Positions 24,201 through 32,834 of a stretch of 64,000 bases of DNA are shown here, in pieces. The first letter of the stretch is position 1; the number at the start of each line of letters is the position of its first letter. The notes under the pieces are model-generated. The model did no database searches. It was not told the DNA's origin and was given only the letters and a program-made list of their open reading frames with translations. Position numbers and translations under genes: made by a program. Source of the stretch: JAGOBP01 sp964550855 (GTDB lineage: Bacteria; Chloroflexota; Anaerolineae; Fen-1058); contig CAZKBQ010000004.1 in NCBI GenBank assembly GCA_964550855.1, positions 54,342-118,341 of the forward strand. The letters are read 5' to 3'.

Positions 24201-27200
24201 CGACGATCAGCGCCGCCGGCGCGGCCAGAACACGGTGACGTTCTACGTGGCGCGCCGCCGTCAGGCCCTGCTGCTGCACGGCGATGTGGATGCCGAGGCC
24301 CGGCGGCTGGGAATCGAAACGCAGATCGTCGGCGACGATCAGCCGGCCGTGGTGTGGATGGGTGTGCCGATGATCACCGGCGAGCGCGTGCTGGGCGTCA
24401 TCGCCGTGCAGCACTTCACCGATGAATACGCCTACGATCAAAACGATCTGAACGTGCTGCAATCCATCGCCAACCAGACCGGCATCGCGCTGGCCAATGC
24501 GCGGTTGTATCAGCGGGTGGACGTGCGCCTGGGCGAGCGGGTGGAAGAGCTCACGGCGTTGTCGGCCATCAGCCGCGAGCTAAACGCCACCCTGGAGCCG
24601 GGGCGCATCTTTGAGGTGGTGCTGGACGAGGCGTTGAAGATCACAGGTGCGACGCACGGCTTCATCAGTTTGCTGGCGATGGATGCGCAGCAGCTGCAAG
24701 TCCGCGCCGCGCGCGGCTACACCCCGGCCGAGGTTCAGCAGCTGGAAGACGAACCAGTGTCGCCGGGGGCCGGTATCACCGGTCGGGCGGCGGTGAGCGG
24801 CCGACCGGTGGTGGTGGGCGACGTGCATACCCATCCCGATTATCTGCCGCTGCTCGACGCGACTCAATCGGAAATCGCCGTGCCTATCCGGTACGCGCAA
24901 TCGGTGGTGGGCGTGCTGAACCTGGAAAGCCCGGAGAGCGCCGCCTTCACCGACGATCACGTGCGTTTTCTGGAGGCGCTGGCCGAACAGGCCGCCATTG
25001 CCATCGGCAACGCGCAGCGGCTGGACGAGCTGAAGGACCGCAACGACCTGCTGCGCCGCAAGGCCGAGCAGTTGACCAACCTGTTCCGGATCGGGCAGGC
25101 GTTCCGCACCGATCAACCCCTGGATGATCTGCTGGATGAAGTGGCGCACGCGATTCAAGAGACGGTGGGCTTCAACCTGGTGTCACTGAGCCTGCTGGAA
25201 GGTGAACCGCCGCGCGCGCGGCGTGTGGCGGCGGCCGGCATCCCGGTGGCGGTCTTCAACGAGATGCGGCGCGTCACGCAGCCGTGGGAGAAGATTAGCG
25301 GCGTGTTGCAGGAACGCTTCCGCATCAGCCAGAGCTACTACGTGCCGATGGAGGAGCAGCAGGTTACAGCGGAACTGGACACGTATTCGTCGCCGACGGC
25401 CGACCGCACCGAGCAGCGTGCGCCCGGCCGCTGGCACCCAGACGACATGCTGATGACGCTGCTGCGCGGTTCGGGTGACCGCGTGCTGGGTCTGCTGTCG
25501 GTGGATGAACCGCAGAACGGTCGCATCCCCGATCGAGCCACGATCGAAGCGCTGGAACTGTTTGCCAATCAGGCGGCCATTGCCATTGAAAACTCCCGCC
25601 TGTTTGCCGATTTGCAACAGCGACTGAATGATCTGACGCTGTTCAACGAAGTCGGTCGATCCATCAGCGCCAAGCTGGATCTGAAGTCGCTGTTGAACAC
25701 GGTGCTGGACGCGGCCCGCGAACTGGCCACCGCCGAGCATGCCACGATCTTTTTGCCCGATCCGACCGACGGCCGGTTTGTGCCGCGCCAGACGGCGGGC
25801 TACCGCCTGGACGCCATTGCGCAAATGCGCTTTGGGCCCAACGAAGGATTGGTGGGCGTGGTGGTGGCCGATCCGCGCGGCCTGATTGTGCCGGATGTGC
25901 AGGCCAGCCCGTTCTATGTGCCGCACGCCGCAACCGGCGGCATCGGCTCGATGCTGCTGGTACCGCTGATGGTGGCGGGCAATCTGATCGGGGTGTTGAC
26001 GGTCGATAAGATCGTGACCAACGGCTTTACCAATACCGATCTGGTGGTGCTGTCCACGCTGGCCGATCAGGCGGCGGTGGCGATCGAGAACGCGCGGCTA
26101 TTTGAGGCGGAGCGCGAGCAGCACGCGCTGGCCGAAAGCCTGCGCGAGATTTCGGCAGCGCTGAGCAGCACTCTGGATTTTGACGCGGTGCTGGATCAGA
26201 TGTTGCTGCGGGTGGGTCAGGTGGTGCCTCACACCGCCGCCAACCTCATGTTGATTGATTCCGAGCAGGGGCACGCTGTGGCGCACGTGGTGCGCAGCCA
26301 GGGTTACGAGGCCATCAGTCCCGGGCTGGCGGCCGCGCTACCCACGCTGGAATTTCGCGTAAATGAGGTTGACAACCTGCGGCAGATGGTGAACTCGGGC
26401 CGCACGTTTGTGGTGGCCGACACGCGGACGTATCCCGGCTGGGTGCACACGCCTGAGACGGCCTGGGTCCGATCGCTGTTGAGCGCACCCATCCGTCTGC
26501 GTGAGCAAGTCGTGGGCTTCTTCAACCTTGACAGTGACACGCCCAATTTCTTTACACCCGTCCACGCCGAGCGGCTGCAGACCTTTGCCAACCAGGCGGC
26601 AGTCGCTATCGAGAACGCGCGCCTGTATGAGGAAACGCAGCGCCGCTTGAAAGAGCAGTCGCTGTTGTACGAGGCCGGCCTGGCCATTTCGGCCACGCTG
26701 AAGTACCGCGAGGTGCTGGAGGCCCTGTCCAATCAGATCAAGCGCGCGACCAATGCCCAGTTTGTGGTGATCCAGGAATTCGACCGCGCCCAGAACCGGC
26801 TGGCGACCGTGCATCTGGATTGCCCCAATGCAGAAGGGCTTGATCTGGCGGCGATCGAGGCGAATGCGTTTGCGCCGACCGACTATCTGAAGGTGGCGCA
26901 CTATCTGCGCGACCGGCGCAGCATTGCGCTGCGCGCCAACGACGAAGACATTGATCCGCTGCTCAAGGAACGCCTGCAAGCCGTGGGCCTGCGCTGGGTG
27001 CTGGAAGTGCCCGTTGTGGCGCGCGACGAAGTGCTGGGGCTGCTGCGGCTGGGCGATGCCCGGTTCGATCGGGTGCTGGGCGATAGCGAAGTGCAGCTGG
27101 TGGAAACGCTGGTCAATCAGGCGGCCGTGGCCATGAGCAATGCGCGCCTGTACGATCAGGTGGTGAAGTTCACGCAGGAACTGGAAGGCCGGGTGGCGGA

Positions 27201-29709
27201 ACGCACCCGCGAGCTGGCGCAGGCCAACAAAGATCTGACGCTGGAGCGCGACCGGGTGGAGGTGCTGTTCCGCATCACTTCGGAGTTGTCGTCGAGCCTG
27301 GATCTCGATAGGGTGCTGAACCGGGCGCTGGAACTGGTGGTGCAAGCGGTGGGCGCGCCATATGGTTCGATCATGCTGGTGGATCAACAGACCGACCGGT
27401 TGATCATGCGGGCGCTGCTGGGGCCGGGCGGCGCGCTGCCGCCCGGCGGCAAGCCCTCGATTTTCCGGCGCGATGAGGGTCTTTCGGGTTGGGCGGTGAG
27501 CAATCGCCAGGCCGTGATTGTGCCGGATTTGAGGGCGGATGCGCGCTGGGTGGTCACGGGTGACAACGTGCGCGACTTCCAATCGGCGCTGGTGACGCCG
27601 CTGCAAGTCGGCGAAGATGTGTTGGGCGCGCTGATGATGCTGCATCCCGACACCGATTACTTTAACGACACGCATCTGAAGCTGGTGGCGGCGGCGGCCA
27701 ATCAGGTGGCGACGGCCATCAACAACGCGGAGTTGTACCGGTACATTCGCGAGCAGGCGGAACTGCTGGGCAGCATGCTGCGCGCCCAGCAGATCGAATC
27801 GTCCAAGAGCCAGGCCATCCTGGAGTCGATTGCGGACGGCGTGATGGTGACCGACAGCACGGGCCAGGTGATCCTGTTCAATGTCGCCGCCGAGCGCATT
27901 CTGGGCGTGAAGCGTGATGACGCGCTGGGCCGCACGCTGGACGACATGCTGGGCCTGTATGCGGCGGCGGGGCCGTTGTGGGTGAACTCGCTGCGCGAGT
28001 GGCACGCGTCGCCCGAGGCGCGCCGCCGCGCGCCGGTGCTGTCGCACCGCATCGAGTTCAAAGGCGAGCGCCGCTATGTGAATGTGACGGTGGCGCCGGT
28101 GACCATGAGCGATGAATACCTGGGTTCCGTGTCCGTCTTCCGCGACATTACGCGGGAGGTGGAGGCCGACCGCGCCAAGACCGATTTTGTGAGTACGGTC
28201 AGCCACGAGCTGCGCACGCCGATGACGAGCATCAAAGGTTATGCCGATCTGATGCTGCTGGGCGCGGCTGGACCGGTCAGCGAGACGCAGAGCCGTTTCT
28301 TGAACGTGATCAAGTCCAACGCCGATCGGCTCTCGATCCTGGTGAACGATCTGCTGGACATCAGCCGCATTGAAAGCGGGCGGGTGAAGCTGGACATCCG
28401 GCCCATCTCGATCGAATCGGTCATCGAGCAGGTGGCCACGTCGCTGCGCGGGCGCATCGAGGAGAAGCACCTGACGCTGCGCCTGTCGCTGCCGGAAGAA
28501 GAGCTGCCGCGTGTGTATGGCGACCGCGACCGCGTCATTCAAATCCTGACGAACCTGGTGAGCAACGCCTACCAATACACACCCGACGGCGGTTCGATCA
28601 CCGTGAAGGCGCGCGTGGCGGACTCGACGGTGCAGGTCGATGTGACGGATACCGGCATCGGCATTGCGCCGGAAAATCAGGCCAAAGTGTTTGAGCGCTT
28701 CTTCCGCGTGGACGATCCGAACGTGCAGGAATTTCCGGGCACCGGGCTGGGCCTGGCCATCGTGAGATCGCTGATCGAGATGCACGAAGGCCGCATCTGG
28801 CTGGAGAGCGAGGTTGGCAAGGGCACCACGTTCTCATTCACGCTCCGAGCGGTTGAAGCGGACGCCGCGGCAGATTATGCCGCGCTGGCGGGCCGTGCCG
28901 CGCCGGAGCCGGCGAAAGGGCTGCCGTCGGCGCGGCCGGCGACCGATGACGGCAAGATGCGCATCCTGGTGGTGGAAGACGATCGTGACATCGCCGAGTT
29001 GATCAGTCGGCACCTGATCGGCAGCGGCTACGAAGTCAGTGTGGCCAGCCGCGCCCACGATGCCATTGATCAGGCCCGCGCCGAACGGCCCGATCTGATT
29101 ACGCTGGACATCTACCTGCCCGATGCCGACGGTTTTGAAGTGCTGCAGCAGCTCAAGATCGATCCGGTCACGGCCGGCATCCCGATCGTGATCGTGTCGG
29201 TGCTGCCCGACGAGCAGGCCGGCTTCCGCCTGGGCGCGGTGGATTACCTGACCAAGCCCATCGAGCCGCAGCGGCTGGTGGCGTCGATCAACCGGCTGCT
29301 GCACGGTTCGGGCAAGGTACTGGTGGTGGACGACGATCGCGACACGCGCGATCTGCTGCAGGCGGCGTTGGAAGCGCGCGGCTTCAGCGTGGTGCTGACC
29401 GCCAGCGGCAAGCGCGCCCTGTTTCTGGCGCGGCAGGAAAATCCAGACTTGATCTTGCTCGATCTCAAGCTGCCGGGCATGGACGGGTATGAAGTGTTGC
29501 AGCGGCTGAAGAGCGCTCGCGACACGGCCGATATTCCGGTGATGGTGATTACCGGCAGTCTGACTGACGAGGAGGTCAAGCAGCAGCGGGTGCTGTCGTT
29601 GGGCGCATCGCGCTTCCTGACCAAGCCGTTTGCAGTGGATGATCTGGTGGCCGAGATCGGCCACGTGATGGGGGCATCGGCAGCCGCGGGTGAGCCGCAG
29701 CAACAATGA
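21289..29709 (+). CDS. Giant hybrid histidine kinase with ten GAF domains
   Basis: A 2806-residue membrane sensor. TM1 is at about 24-46, then an extracellular Cache-like domain (50-295), TM2 (298-322) and HAMP (322-375). Ten GAF domains run from about 400 to 2150, with linkers of the NAQLY/NARLY type at about 548, 720, 893, 1069, 1240, 1434, 1600, 1775, 1950 and 2145, a repeat of about 173 residues. A PAS domain (2172-2290), HisKA with H2306 (VSHELRTP) and HATPase (NLVSNAYQYTP, DTGIGIAPE, GTGLGLAIV) follow. Two receivers have D2607 and D2725. The start is TTG 21289 or GTG 21301; neither has a strong ribosome site. No frameshift was seen. The next gene is a separate CheY-like regulator. Confidence 0.92.
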   Translation: MNTIVAQATPTRLQRAFGRLGVRLWVPFIAGALVSVGIVVLLVYFSVDTQRRQTVFAQRELAQRLAAQVDGFLTRINGDVNSVANFAAAGSQSNAALARVLENVRAGDPAILELAVVAADGEDRARVLRPDFAASQSVDSLTGNELRAALGGQTMLGPVWRANGFPVVTLAVPVRTQGGPPAGAVTALIDLTVLWERVANARVGERGYGYVVDGRGTLVVYRDYAAAPQNVLNLEVVLEAIASGVESGTSREYQTSLLSARESTLAYYLPVSVNSGRWLVIVEQPTADAFAQVNNYIAAGAVLVFISLLSIVIMGLFISRRVVRPISQLRRGAAHLAAGDLNQRISGVQTGDELEFLAQEFNDMAARLQEAQGNLASVAREREFQYQTAQRRVQEMSTLLQAGKAITSLDLDNVLGNLARESAGTVGADRCAIFVADDRRQVLVLRGWWDFQGVPQPTVEYQLGEGIVGWVARENKALFLANAQADQRFVPKGPHDADMAAVMNQPLVVDRTVVGVLQASTRPGTPAFNRDDQRLLTSFADQSAAAIKNAQLYEVERRRAQEMSVVAEISRTIGSSLDLDATLDDMLTALRPLIPYDLAEINLWNEAERVLRTRARKVSDPKFAAYNEVSGGLYQLDEGITGWLARERRPLLIEDTAASPIRSVLPPDRFPIQAIAGVPLLSGDNLVGTLELAALTRGTFTASHIEALETIAAQAAVAIQNAQLYAETRRRVDESAALFRISTVAASALSPDEMLHSLMTEIGGLMRADLGLALLYNAHTQFLEPLTAASFGDLPERVNDFRIDTRDPRFDGSVFRTRVVFRSDDALSDKRIISLYEPFVQRFQVRALLAAPLVIRNQAIGEVYIAKHSARPFTDDDEQRLATVLTLLADAIENARLHAETQHRLSQLSQLGEIGRAISAALNETEVLDMVYDQINRVMEARTVFIASYDQDLDELTFERIYEDGAPIALADDQRRRRGQNTVTFYVARRRQALLLHGDVDAEARRLGIETQIVGDDQPAVVWMGVPMITGERVLGVIAVQHFTDEYAYDQNDLNVLQSIANQTGIALANARLYQRVDVRLGERVEELTALSAISRELNATLEPGRIFEVVLDEALKITGATHGFISLLAMDAQQLQVRAARGYTPAEVQQLEDEPVSPGAGITGRAAVSGRPVVVGDVHTHPDYLPLLDATQSEIAVPIRYAQSVVGVLNLESPESAAFTDDHVRFLEALAEQAAIAIGNAQRLDELKDRNDLLRRKAEQLTNLFRIGQAFRTDQPLDDLLDEVAHAIQETVGFNLVSLSLLEGEPPRARRVAAAGIPVAVFNEMRRVTQPWEKISGVLQERFRISQSYYVPMEEQQVTAELDTYSSPTADRTEQRAPGRWHPDDMLMTLLRGSGDRVLGLLSVDEPQNGRIPDRATIEALELFANQAAIAIENSRLFADLQQRLNDLTLFNEVGRSISAKLDLKSLLNTVLDAARELATAEHATIFLPDPTDGRFVPRQTAGYRLDAIAQMRFGPNEGLVGVVVADPRGLIVPDVQASPFYVPHAATGGIGSMLLVPLMVAGNLIGVLTVDKIVTNGFTNTDLVVLSTLADQAAVAIENARLFEAEREQHALAESLREISAALSSTLDFDAVLDQMLLRVGQVVPHTAANLMLIDSEQGHAVAHVVRSQGYEAISPGLAAALPTLEFRVNEVDNLRQMVNSGRTFVVADTRTYPGWVHTPETAWVRSLLSAPIRLREQVVGFFNLDSDTPNFFTPVHAERLQTFANQAAVAIENARLYEETQRRLKEQSLLYEAGLAISATLKYREVLEALSNQIKRATNAQFVVIQEFDRAQNRLATVHLDCPNAEGLDLAAIEANAFAPTDYLKVAHYLRDRRSIALRANDEDIDPLLKERLQAVGLRWVLEVPVVARDEVLGLLRLGDARFDRVLGDSEVQLVETLVNQAAVAMSNARLYDQVVKFTQELEGRVAERTRELAQANKDLTLERDRVEVLFRITSELSSSLDLDRVLNRALELVVQAVGAPYGSIMLVDQQTDRLIMRALLGPGGALPPGGKPSIFRRDEGLSGWAVSNRQAVIVPDLRADARWVVTGDNVRDFQSALVTPLQVGEDVLGALMMLHPDTDYFNDTHLKLVAAAANQVATAINNAELYRYIREQAELLGSMLRAQQIESSKSQAILESIADGVMVTDSTGQVILFNVAAERILGVKRDDALGRTLDDMLGLYAAAGPLWVNSLREWHASPEARRRAPVLSHRIEFKGERRYVNVTVAPVTMSDEYLGSVSVFRDITREVEADRAKTDFVSTVSHELRTPMTSIKGYADLMLLGAAGPVSETQSRFLNVIKSNADRLSILVNDLLDISRIESGRVKLDIRPISIESVIEQVATSLRGRIEEKHLTLRLSLPEEELPRVYGDRDRVIQILTNLVSNAYQYTPDGGSITVKARVADSTVQVDVTDTGIGIAPENQAKVFERFFRVDDPNVQEFPGTGLGLAIVRSLIEMHEGRIWLESEVGKGTTFSFTLRAVEADAAADYAALAGRAAPEPAKGLPSARPATDDGKMRILVVEDDRDIAELISRHLIGSGYEVSVASRAHDAIDQARAERPDLITLDIYLPDADGFEVLQQLKIDPVTAGIPIVIVSVLPDEQAGFRLGAVDYLTKPIEPQRLVASINRLLHGSGKVLVVDDDRDTRDLLQAALEARGFSVVLTASGKRALFLARQENPDLILLDLKLPGMDGYEVLQRLKSARDTADIPVMVITGSLTDEEVKQQRVLSLGASRFLTKPFAVDDLVAEIGHVMGASAAAGEPQQQ

Positions 29710-29734
29710 GCGGGCCGGGAAGGGGACCGACCAG

Positions 29735-30127
29735 ATGACCAAGATTCTGATAGCCGAAGACGAACGTGATATTCGAGAACTGGTGGCGTTCAGCCTGCAG
29801 TTTGGCGGTTTCGAAGTGGTGCAGACCGCCAACGGCGCCGAGGCGGTGGAACGCGCGCCTCTTGAGAAGCCCGATCTAATCTTGATGGATGTACGCATGC
29901 CCAAGATGACGGGCTATGAGGCGTGCCGCGCATTGAAGGCCATGCCCGAGCTGCGCCATATTCCCGTGGTGTTTCTATCGGCCAAGGGACAGGAGAGCGA
30001 GATTCAGACCGGGCTGGAAGCAGGCGCCGAGGAGTATATCTTGAAACCCTTTGCGCCCGATGAACTGGTGAAGCAGGTCAAGGTCGTGCTTGATCGGGTG
30101 GCCGCACGGCAGGCGCAGTCCAGGTAA
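29735..30127 (+). CDS. CheY-like single-domain response regulator
   Basis: A 130-residue receiver-only regulator with E8/D9, phospho-acceptor D52 (LILMDVRMPK) and the lysine in EEYILKPFAPDEL. There is no output domain, so it must act through a partner protein. The ATG at 29735 follows a GGAAGGGG ribosome site; upstream in-frame starts lie inside the kinase gene. It sits 25 bp after the giant hybrid kinase and may receive phosphate from it. The hydrolase paralog follows by 35 bp. Confidence 0.93.
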   Translation: MTKILIAEDERDIRELVAFSLQFGGFEVVQTANGAEAVERAPLEKPDLILMDVRMPKMTGYEACRALKAMPELRHIPVVFLSAKGQESEIQTGLEAGAEEYILKPFAPDELVKQVKVVLDRVAARQAQSR

Positions 30128-30162
30128 CCGGCGGCGAGGCTTTATTTGAGGCTGGATTTGTT

Positions 30163-30954
30163 GTGAGCGCGATTATCATTGACGGCGGATTAGTTCACTA
30201 TGAGGCGCTGGGTCGCGGCCGGCCGCTGATCTTTCTGCACGGCTGGCTGGGGTCATGGCGGTATTGGATGCCCACGATGGACAACCTGTCCGATCGGTTC
30301 CGCACGTACGCCTTCGATCTGTGGGGGTTCGGCGACTCCGATCGGAACGCACAGCGCTATCAGGTGGAAGGCTACGTGGCGCAGCTCGATCAATTCATGG
30401 AGCAGCTGGGCATTCAACAAGCGTCGCTGGTGGGACATTCGCTGGGCGCGGCCGTGGCGATGCTGGCCGCGGCACTGTGGCCGGAGCGGATTGAGCGCGT
30501 GATGGCCGTCAGCCCGCCGTTGTCCGGCGCCACCCTGAACAAACGACTGACACAGCCGGGCGGCAATTCGCTGTTTGATCGGCTGCTGGGCCGGCGCAGT
30601 GTGGGGCAGTACGCCGAGGTCGATCTGGAGGCGGCCAAGACCGATCCGGCCGCGGTGACCAACAGCGCCCGATCGTTGATCAACATCGATCTGCGGCAGG
30701 TGTTCGATCAGGTCACGCGCCCGTTGTTGATGGTGTATGGCGAAAAAGATCAGTTCGTCGGCCCGCTGCAGGCCGATGACGTGAGCCGCTTCGATGCGCA
30801 CATTCGCCCGATCGGGCTGGCCGACTCCGGTCACTTTCCCATGCTCGACGAAGCCAGCAAATTCCAGCGGTTGTTGCGCGACTATCTGGAAACGACCTCC
30901 AGCGACCTGAGCCAGCTGTCGCTGAAAGAAGAGTGGCGGCGGCGCATGCATTAA
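30163..30954 (+). CDS. Alpha/beta hydrolase (second paralog)
   Basis: A 263-residue alpha/beta hydrolase paralogous to the 15074 gene. HGW lies near residue 27, the nucleophile elbow is GHSLGA, the acid segment is YGEKDQFVGP and the histidine is in DSGHFPMLDEA. It starts with GTG at 30163 in the same sequence context as the paralog (MSAII...GLVHYEALGRGRP). The C-terminal tail of about 20 residues is extra. It closes the long co-directional signalling island; the thioredoxin gene after it has its own promoter. Substrate unknown. Confidence 0.87.
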   Translation: MSAIIIDGGLVHYEALGRGRPLIFLHGWLGSWRYWMPTMDNLSDRFRTYAFDLWGFGDSDRNAQRYQVEGYVAQLDQFMEQLGIQQASLVGHSLGAAVAMLAAALWPERIERVMAVSPPLSGATLNKRLTQPGGNSLFDRLLGRRSVGQYAEVDLEAAKTDPAAVTNSARSLINIDLRQVFDQVTRPLLMVYGEKDQFVGPLQADDVSRFDAHIRPIGLADSGHFPMLDEASKFQRLLRDYLETTSSDLSQLSLKEEWRRRMH

Positions 30955-30968
30955 TGGCGCGGACCGGA

Positions 30969-30997
30969 ATGACAAGACGGGCAGAACGCGGTAGAAT
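30969..30997 (+). promoter_or_regulatory. Promoter of the thioredoxin gene
   Basis: ATGACA (30969-30974), 17-bp spacer, TAGAAT (30992-30997); each hexamer differs from consensus at one position. The expected start of transcription is near 31004, about 30 bp before the ATG. Confidence 0.7.
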
Positions 30998-31033
30998 AGC
31001 CCCACGCATGTTAGTCGAAAGGATCATCAGGCA

Positions 31034-31360
31034 ATGGGTACTCCAACTGTGGTAACGGACGAGATGTTTGAACAGGAAGTGTTGAAGTCGTCGACGCCGA
31101 CGCTGGTGGACTTCTGGGCCATCTGGTGCGGGCCGTGCAAGCGGGTGGCCCCGGTGGTGGATGAACTGGCGCGCGAAAACGAAGGCAAACTCAAGGTGAT
31201 GAAGCTGGACGTGGACGAGAACCCGAACACGGCCATGACTTACGGGGTGATGAGCATTCCCACCTTGATCTTGTTCAAGGACGGCCAGCCGGTGGAACGG
31301 GTGGTGGGTTTCAAGCCCAAGGGCGATCTGGCCAAACGGATTCTGCCGCACTTGAGCTAA
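31034..31360 (+). CDS. trxA: Thioredoxin
   Basis: A 108-residue classical thioredoxin with active site WCGPC (C32, C35), the cis-proline in SIPT and the buried D26 (LVDFWAIWCGPC). It reduces protein disulfides in the cytoplasm. AAAGGA lies upstream of the ATG. It has its own promoter and a hairpin downstream at 31384, so it is probably monocistronic. The next promoter starts within its last codons. Confidence 0.95.
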   Translation: MGTPTVVTDEMFEQEVLKSSTPTLVDFWAIWCGPCKRVAPVVDELARENEGKLKVMKLDVDENPNTAMTYGVMSIPTLILFKDGQPVERVVGFKPKGDLAKRILPHLS

Positions 31361-31380
31361 ACGCGCTGCGCCTCTATAAT
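31352..31380 (+). promoter_or_regulatory. Promoter of the octaheme cytochrome gene
   Basis: TTGAGC (31352-31357), 17-bp spacer, TATAAT (31375-31380). The -35 element overlaps the thioredoxin stop codon. Confidence 0.7.
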
Positions 31381-31383
31381 CAT

Positions 31384-31420
31384 CGCCGGGCTTCTTCCTC
31401 AAAGGAGTCCGGCGTTCGTT
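31384..31420 (+). terminator. Weak hairpin after thioredoxin / in cytochrome leader
   Basis: CGCCGG (31384-31389) pairs with CCGGCG (31409-31414) around a short inner TCCT/AGGA helix, then TTCGTTTG. It could end the thioredoxin transcript or lie in the cytochrome 5' leader. Confidence 0.35.
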
Positions 31421-31451
31421 TGCCTATTCCGGCCTGAGAAAGCGACTGCTC

Positions 31452-32807
31452 ATGAAGCGGATCTTGAACTACGCCGCGTTGATGGTGCTGGCTGCGCTGG
31501 TGGCGGGCTGCGCGCCGCAGGCGGTCACGGTGGAAGTGCCGGTGGAGGTGACGCGCGAGGTGCGCGTGACGGCGCCGCCCATCGAGCAGACGCGCGTCGT
31601 GGAAGTGATCCGCGCGGCCACGCCGGTTGACGATGAAGTGCAGGTTGCCGCCATTTTCCCGCAATCGCTGCACGCCACCACGCGCGGCATGGCCTATTTC
31701 TACGGCCGGGCGCAGGGCGGCTTTGAGCAGCTGACGGGACTGGCGTATGATCAACTGGACTGCCGCAGCTGTCACGCGCTGTACAACCGCGCGCCCGGGC
31801 TGGTGGGCCAGCCGCGCTGCGAGTCGTGTCACATCGATCGCGACTATGCCAAAGCGCCCCCGCAAGGCCCGGTGAAACTGCCCTACTTCCCCGACGATGG
31901 CCGCGATCAGGGCTGTCTGGCCTGCCATACCCGGCAGGACTACGAAATACGGGCCACCACTGATGACGGCCAGCCGGCCATCACCGACGTTCATCGCAGT
32001 CTGCCGCCGGTGGGCCGCGGCCTGCAGTGCACCAACTGCCACACGCAAAACGATACGCACGGCGACGGCCAGCCGTACAATTCCATGCTGGAATCACCCG
32101 GCGTCACGTGCGAAGACTGTCATCAGCCCGCCGACCTGCCGCAGAACATCGCGCACCTGACGCACGGTCAGAATATGGAGTGCGACGCCTGCCACGTGCA
32201 GACGGTGGTGTCGTGCACCAACTGCCACCTGAATCTGGCCGTGCCCGATTCCAGCGGCCGCGCCGCCGAGAGCTTCCCGTATGATCGCACCTACGGCTGG
32301 AAGTTTCTCGTCAAGCGCAACGGCAAAATCGCCGTGGGCAACCTGATGACGCTGGTCTATACGCGCGGCGATCAAACCAGCACCTTTGCCGTCATCGCGC
32401 CGTTTCACGATCACAGCGTTAAGAGCCTCAAAGGTGAGGACCTCAATCAGGTGTGCGGCCAGTGTCACAGCAATGCCAACGTGGCCGAGTATCAACGGAG
32501 CGGCACCATCACCATCAGCCAGTGGGACGATCGAAGGAAACAACTGACCTTCCCGGCGCGCGCGGCGGTGGTCATCCCGGTGCCGACCGATTATGCCACG
32601 GCCTTCAAGATCGACTTCGCCCGCATCGCCAACCTGGACGAAGTGCGCGCCGCGCCGTCCGCCGATCAGGAACGCCTGGCGCAGTGGGAGTTCGCCAAGA
32701 GCGGCGTGGATCTGTGGCAGATGCTGTACGCGGAGCCGCTCGACCGCCTGCCGCCGCAGATCAAGTTTACGTTCCCAACACCCACGCCCACCCTGCGGCC
32801 GCGCTGA
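31452..32807 (+). CDS. Octaheme c-type cytochrome lipoprotein
   Basis: A 451-residue lipoprotein (lipobox VAGC, C20) with a V/E-alternating stalk (EVPVEVTREVRV) of the kind common in Chloroflexota. Eight CxxCH haem sites start at residues 104, 123, 155, 193, 220, 244, 255 and 335. This implies eight covalent haems c on the outer face of the membrane and a role in electron transfer or in reduction of a small inorganic substrate. I see no match to NrfA, Hao or DmsE signatures beyond the haem motifs; the last 115 residues have no haem site. It has its own promoter. The neighbours (thioredoxin, SGNH hydrolase) do not reveal the redox partner. Confidence 0.9.
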   Translation: MKRILNYAALMVLAALVAGCAPQAVTVEVPVEVTREVRVTAPPIEQTRVVEVIRAATPVDDEVQVAAIFPQSLHATTRGMAYFYGRAQGGFEQLTGLAYDQLDCRSCHALYNRAPGLVGQPRCESCHIDRDYAKAPPQGPVKLPYFPDDGRDQGCLACHTRQDYEIRATTDDGQPAITDVHRSLPPVGRGLQCTNCHTQNDTHGDGQPYNSMLESPGVTCEDCHQPADLPQNIAHLTHGQNMECDACHVQTVVSCTNCHLNLAVPDSSGRAAESFPYDRTYGWKFLVKRNGKIAVGNLMTLVYTRGDQTSTFAVIAPFHDHSVKSLKGEDLNQVCGQCHSNANVAEYQRSGTITISQWDDRRKQLTFPARAAVVIPVPTDYATAFKIDFARIANLDEVRAAPSADQERLAQWEFAKSGVDLWQMLYAEPLDRLPPQIKFTFPTPTPTLRPR

Positions 32808-32834
32808 AAGCCCGATACGAATTTCTTCGACTGG

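Noticed and set aside
26338..28785. An 815-codon minus-strand frame
   Set aside because: Antisense shadow of the ten-GAF kinase; composition is His/Gln/Arg-rich as expected for such shadows.
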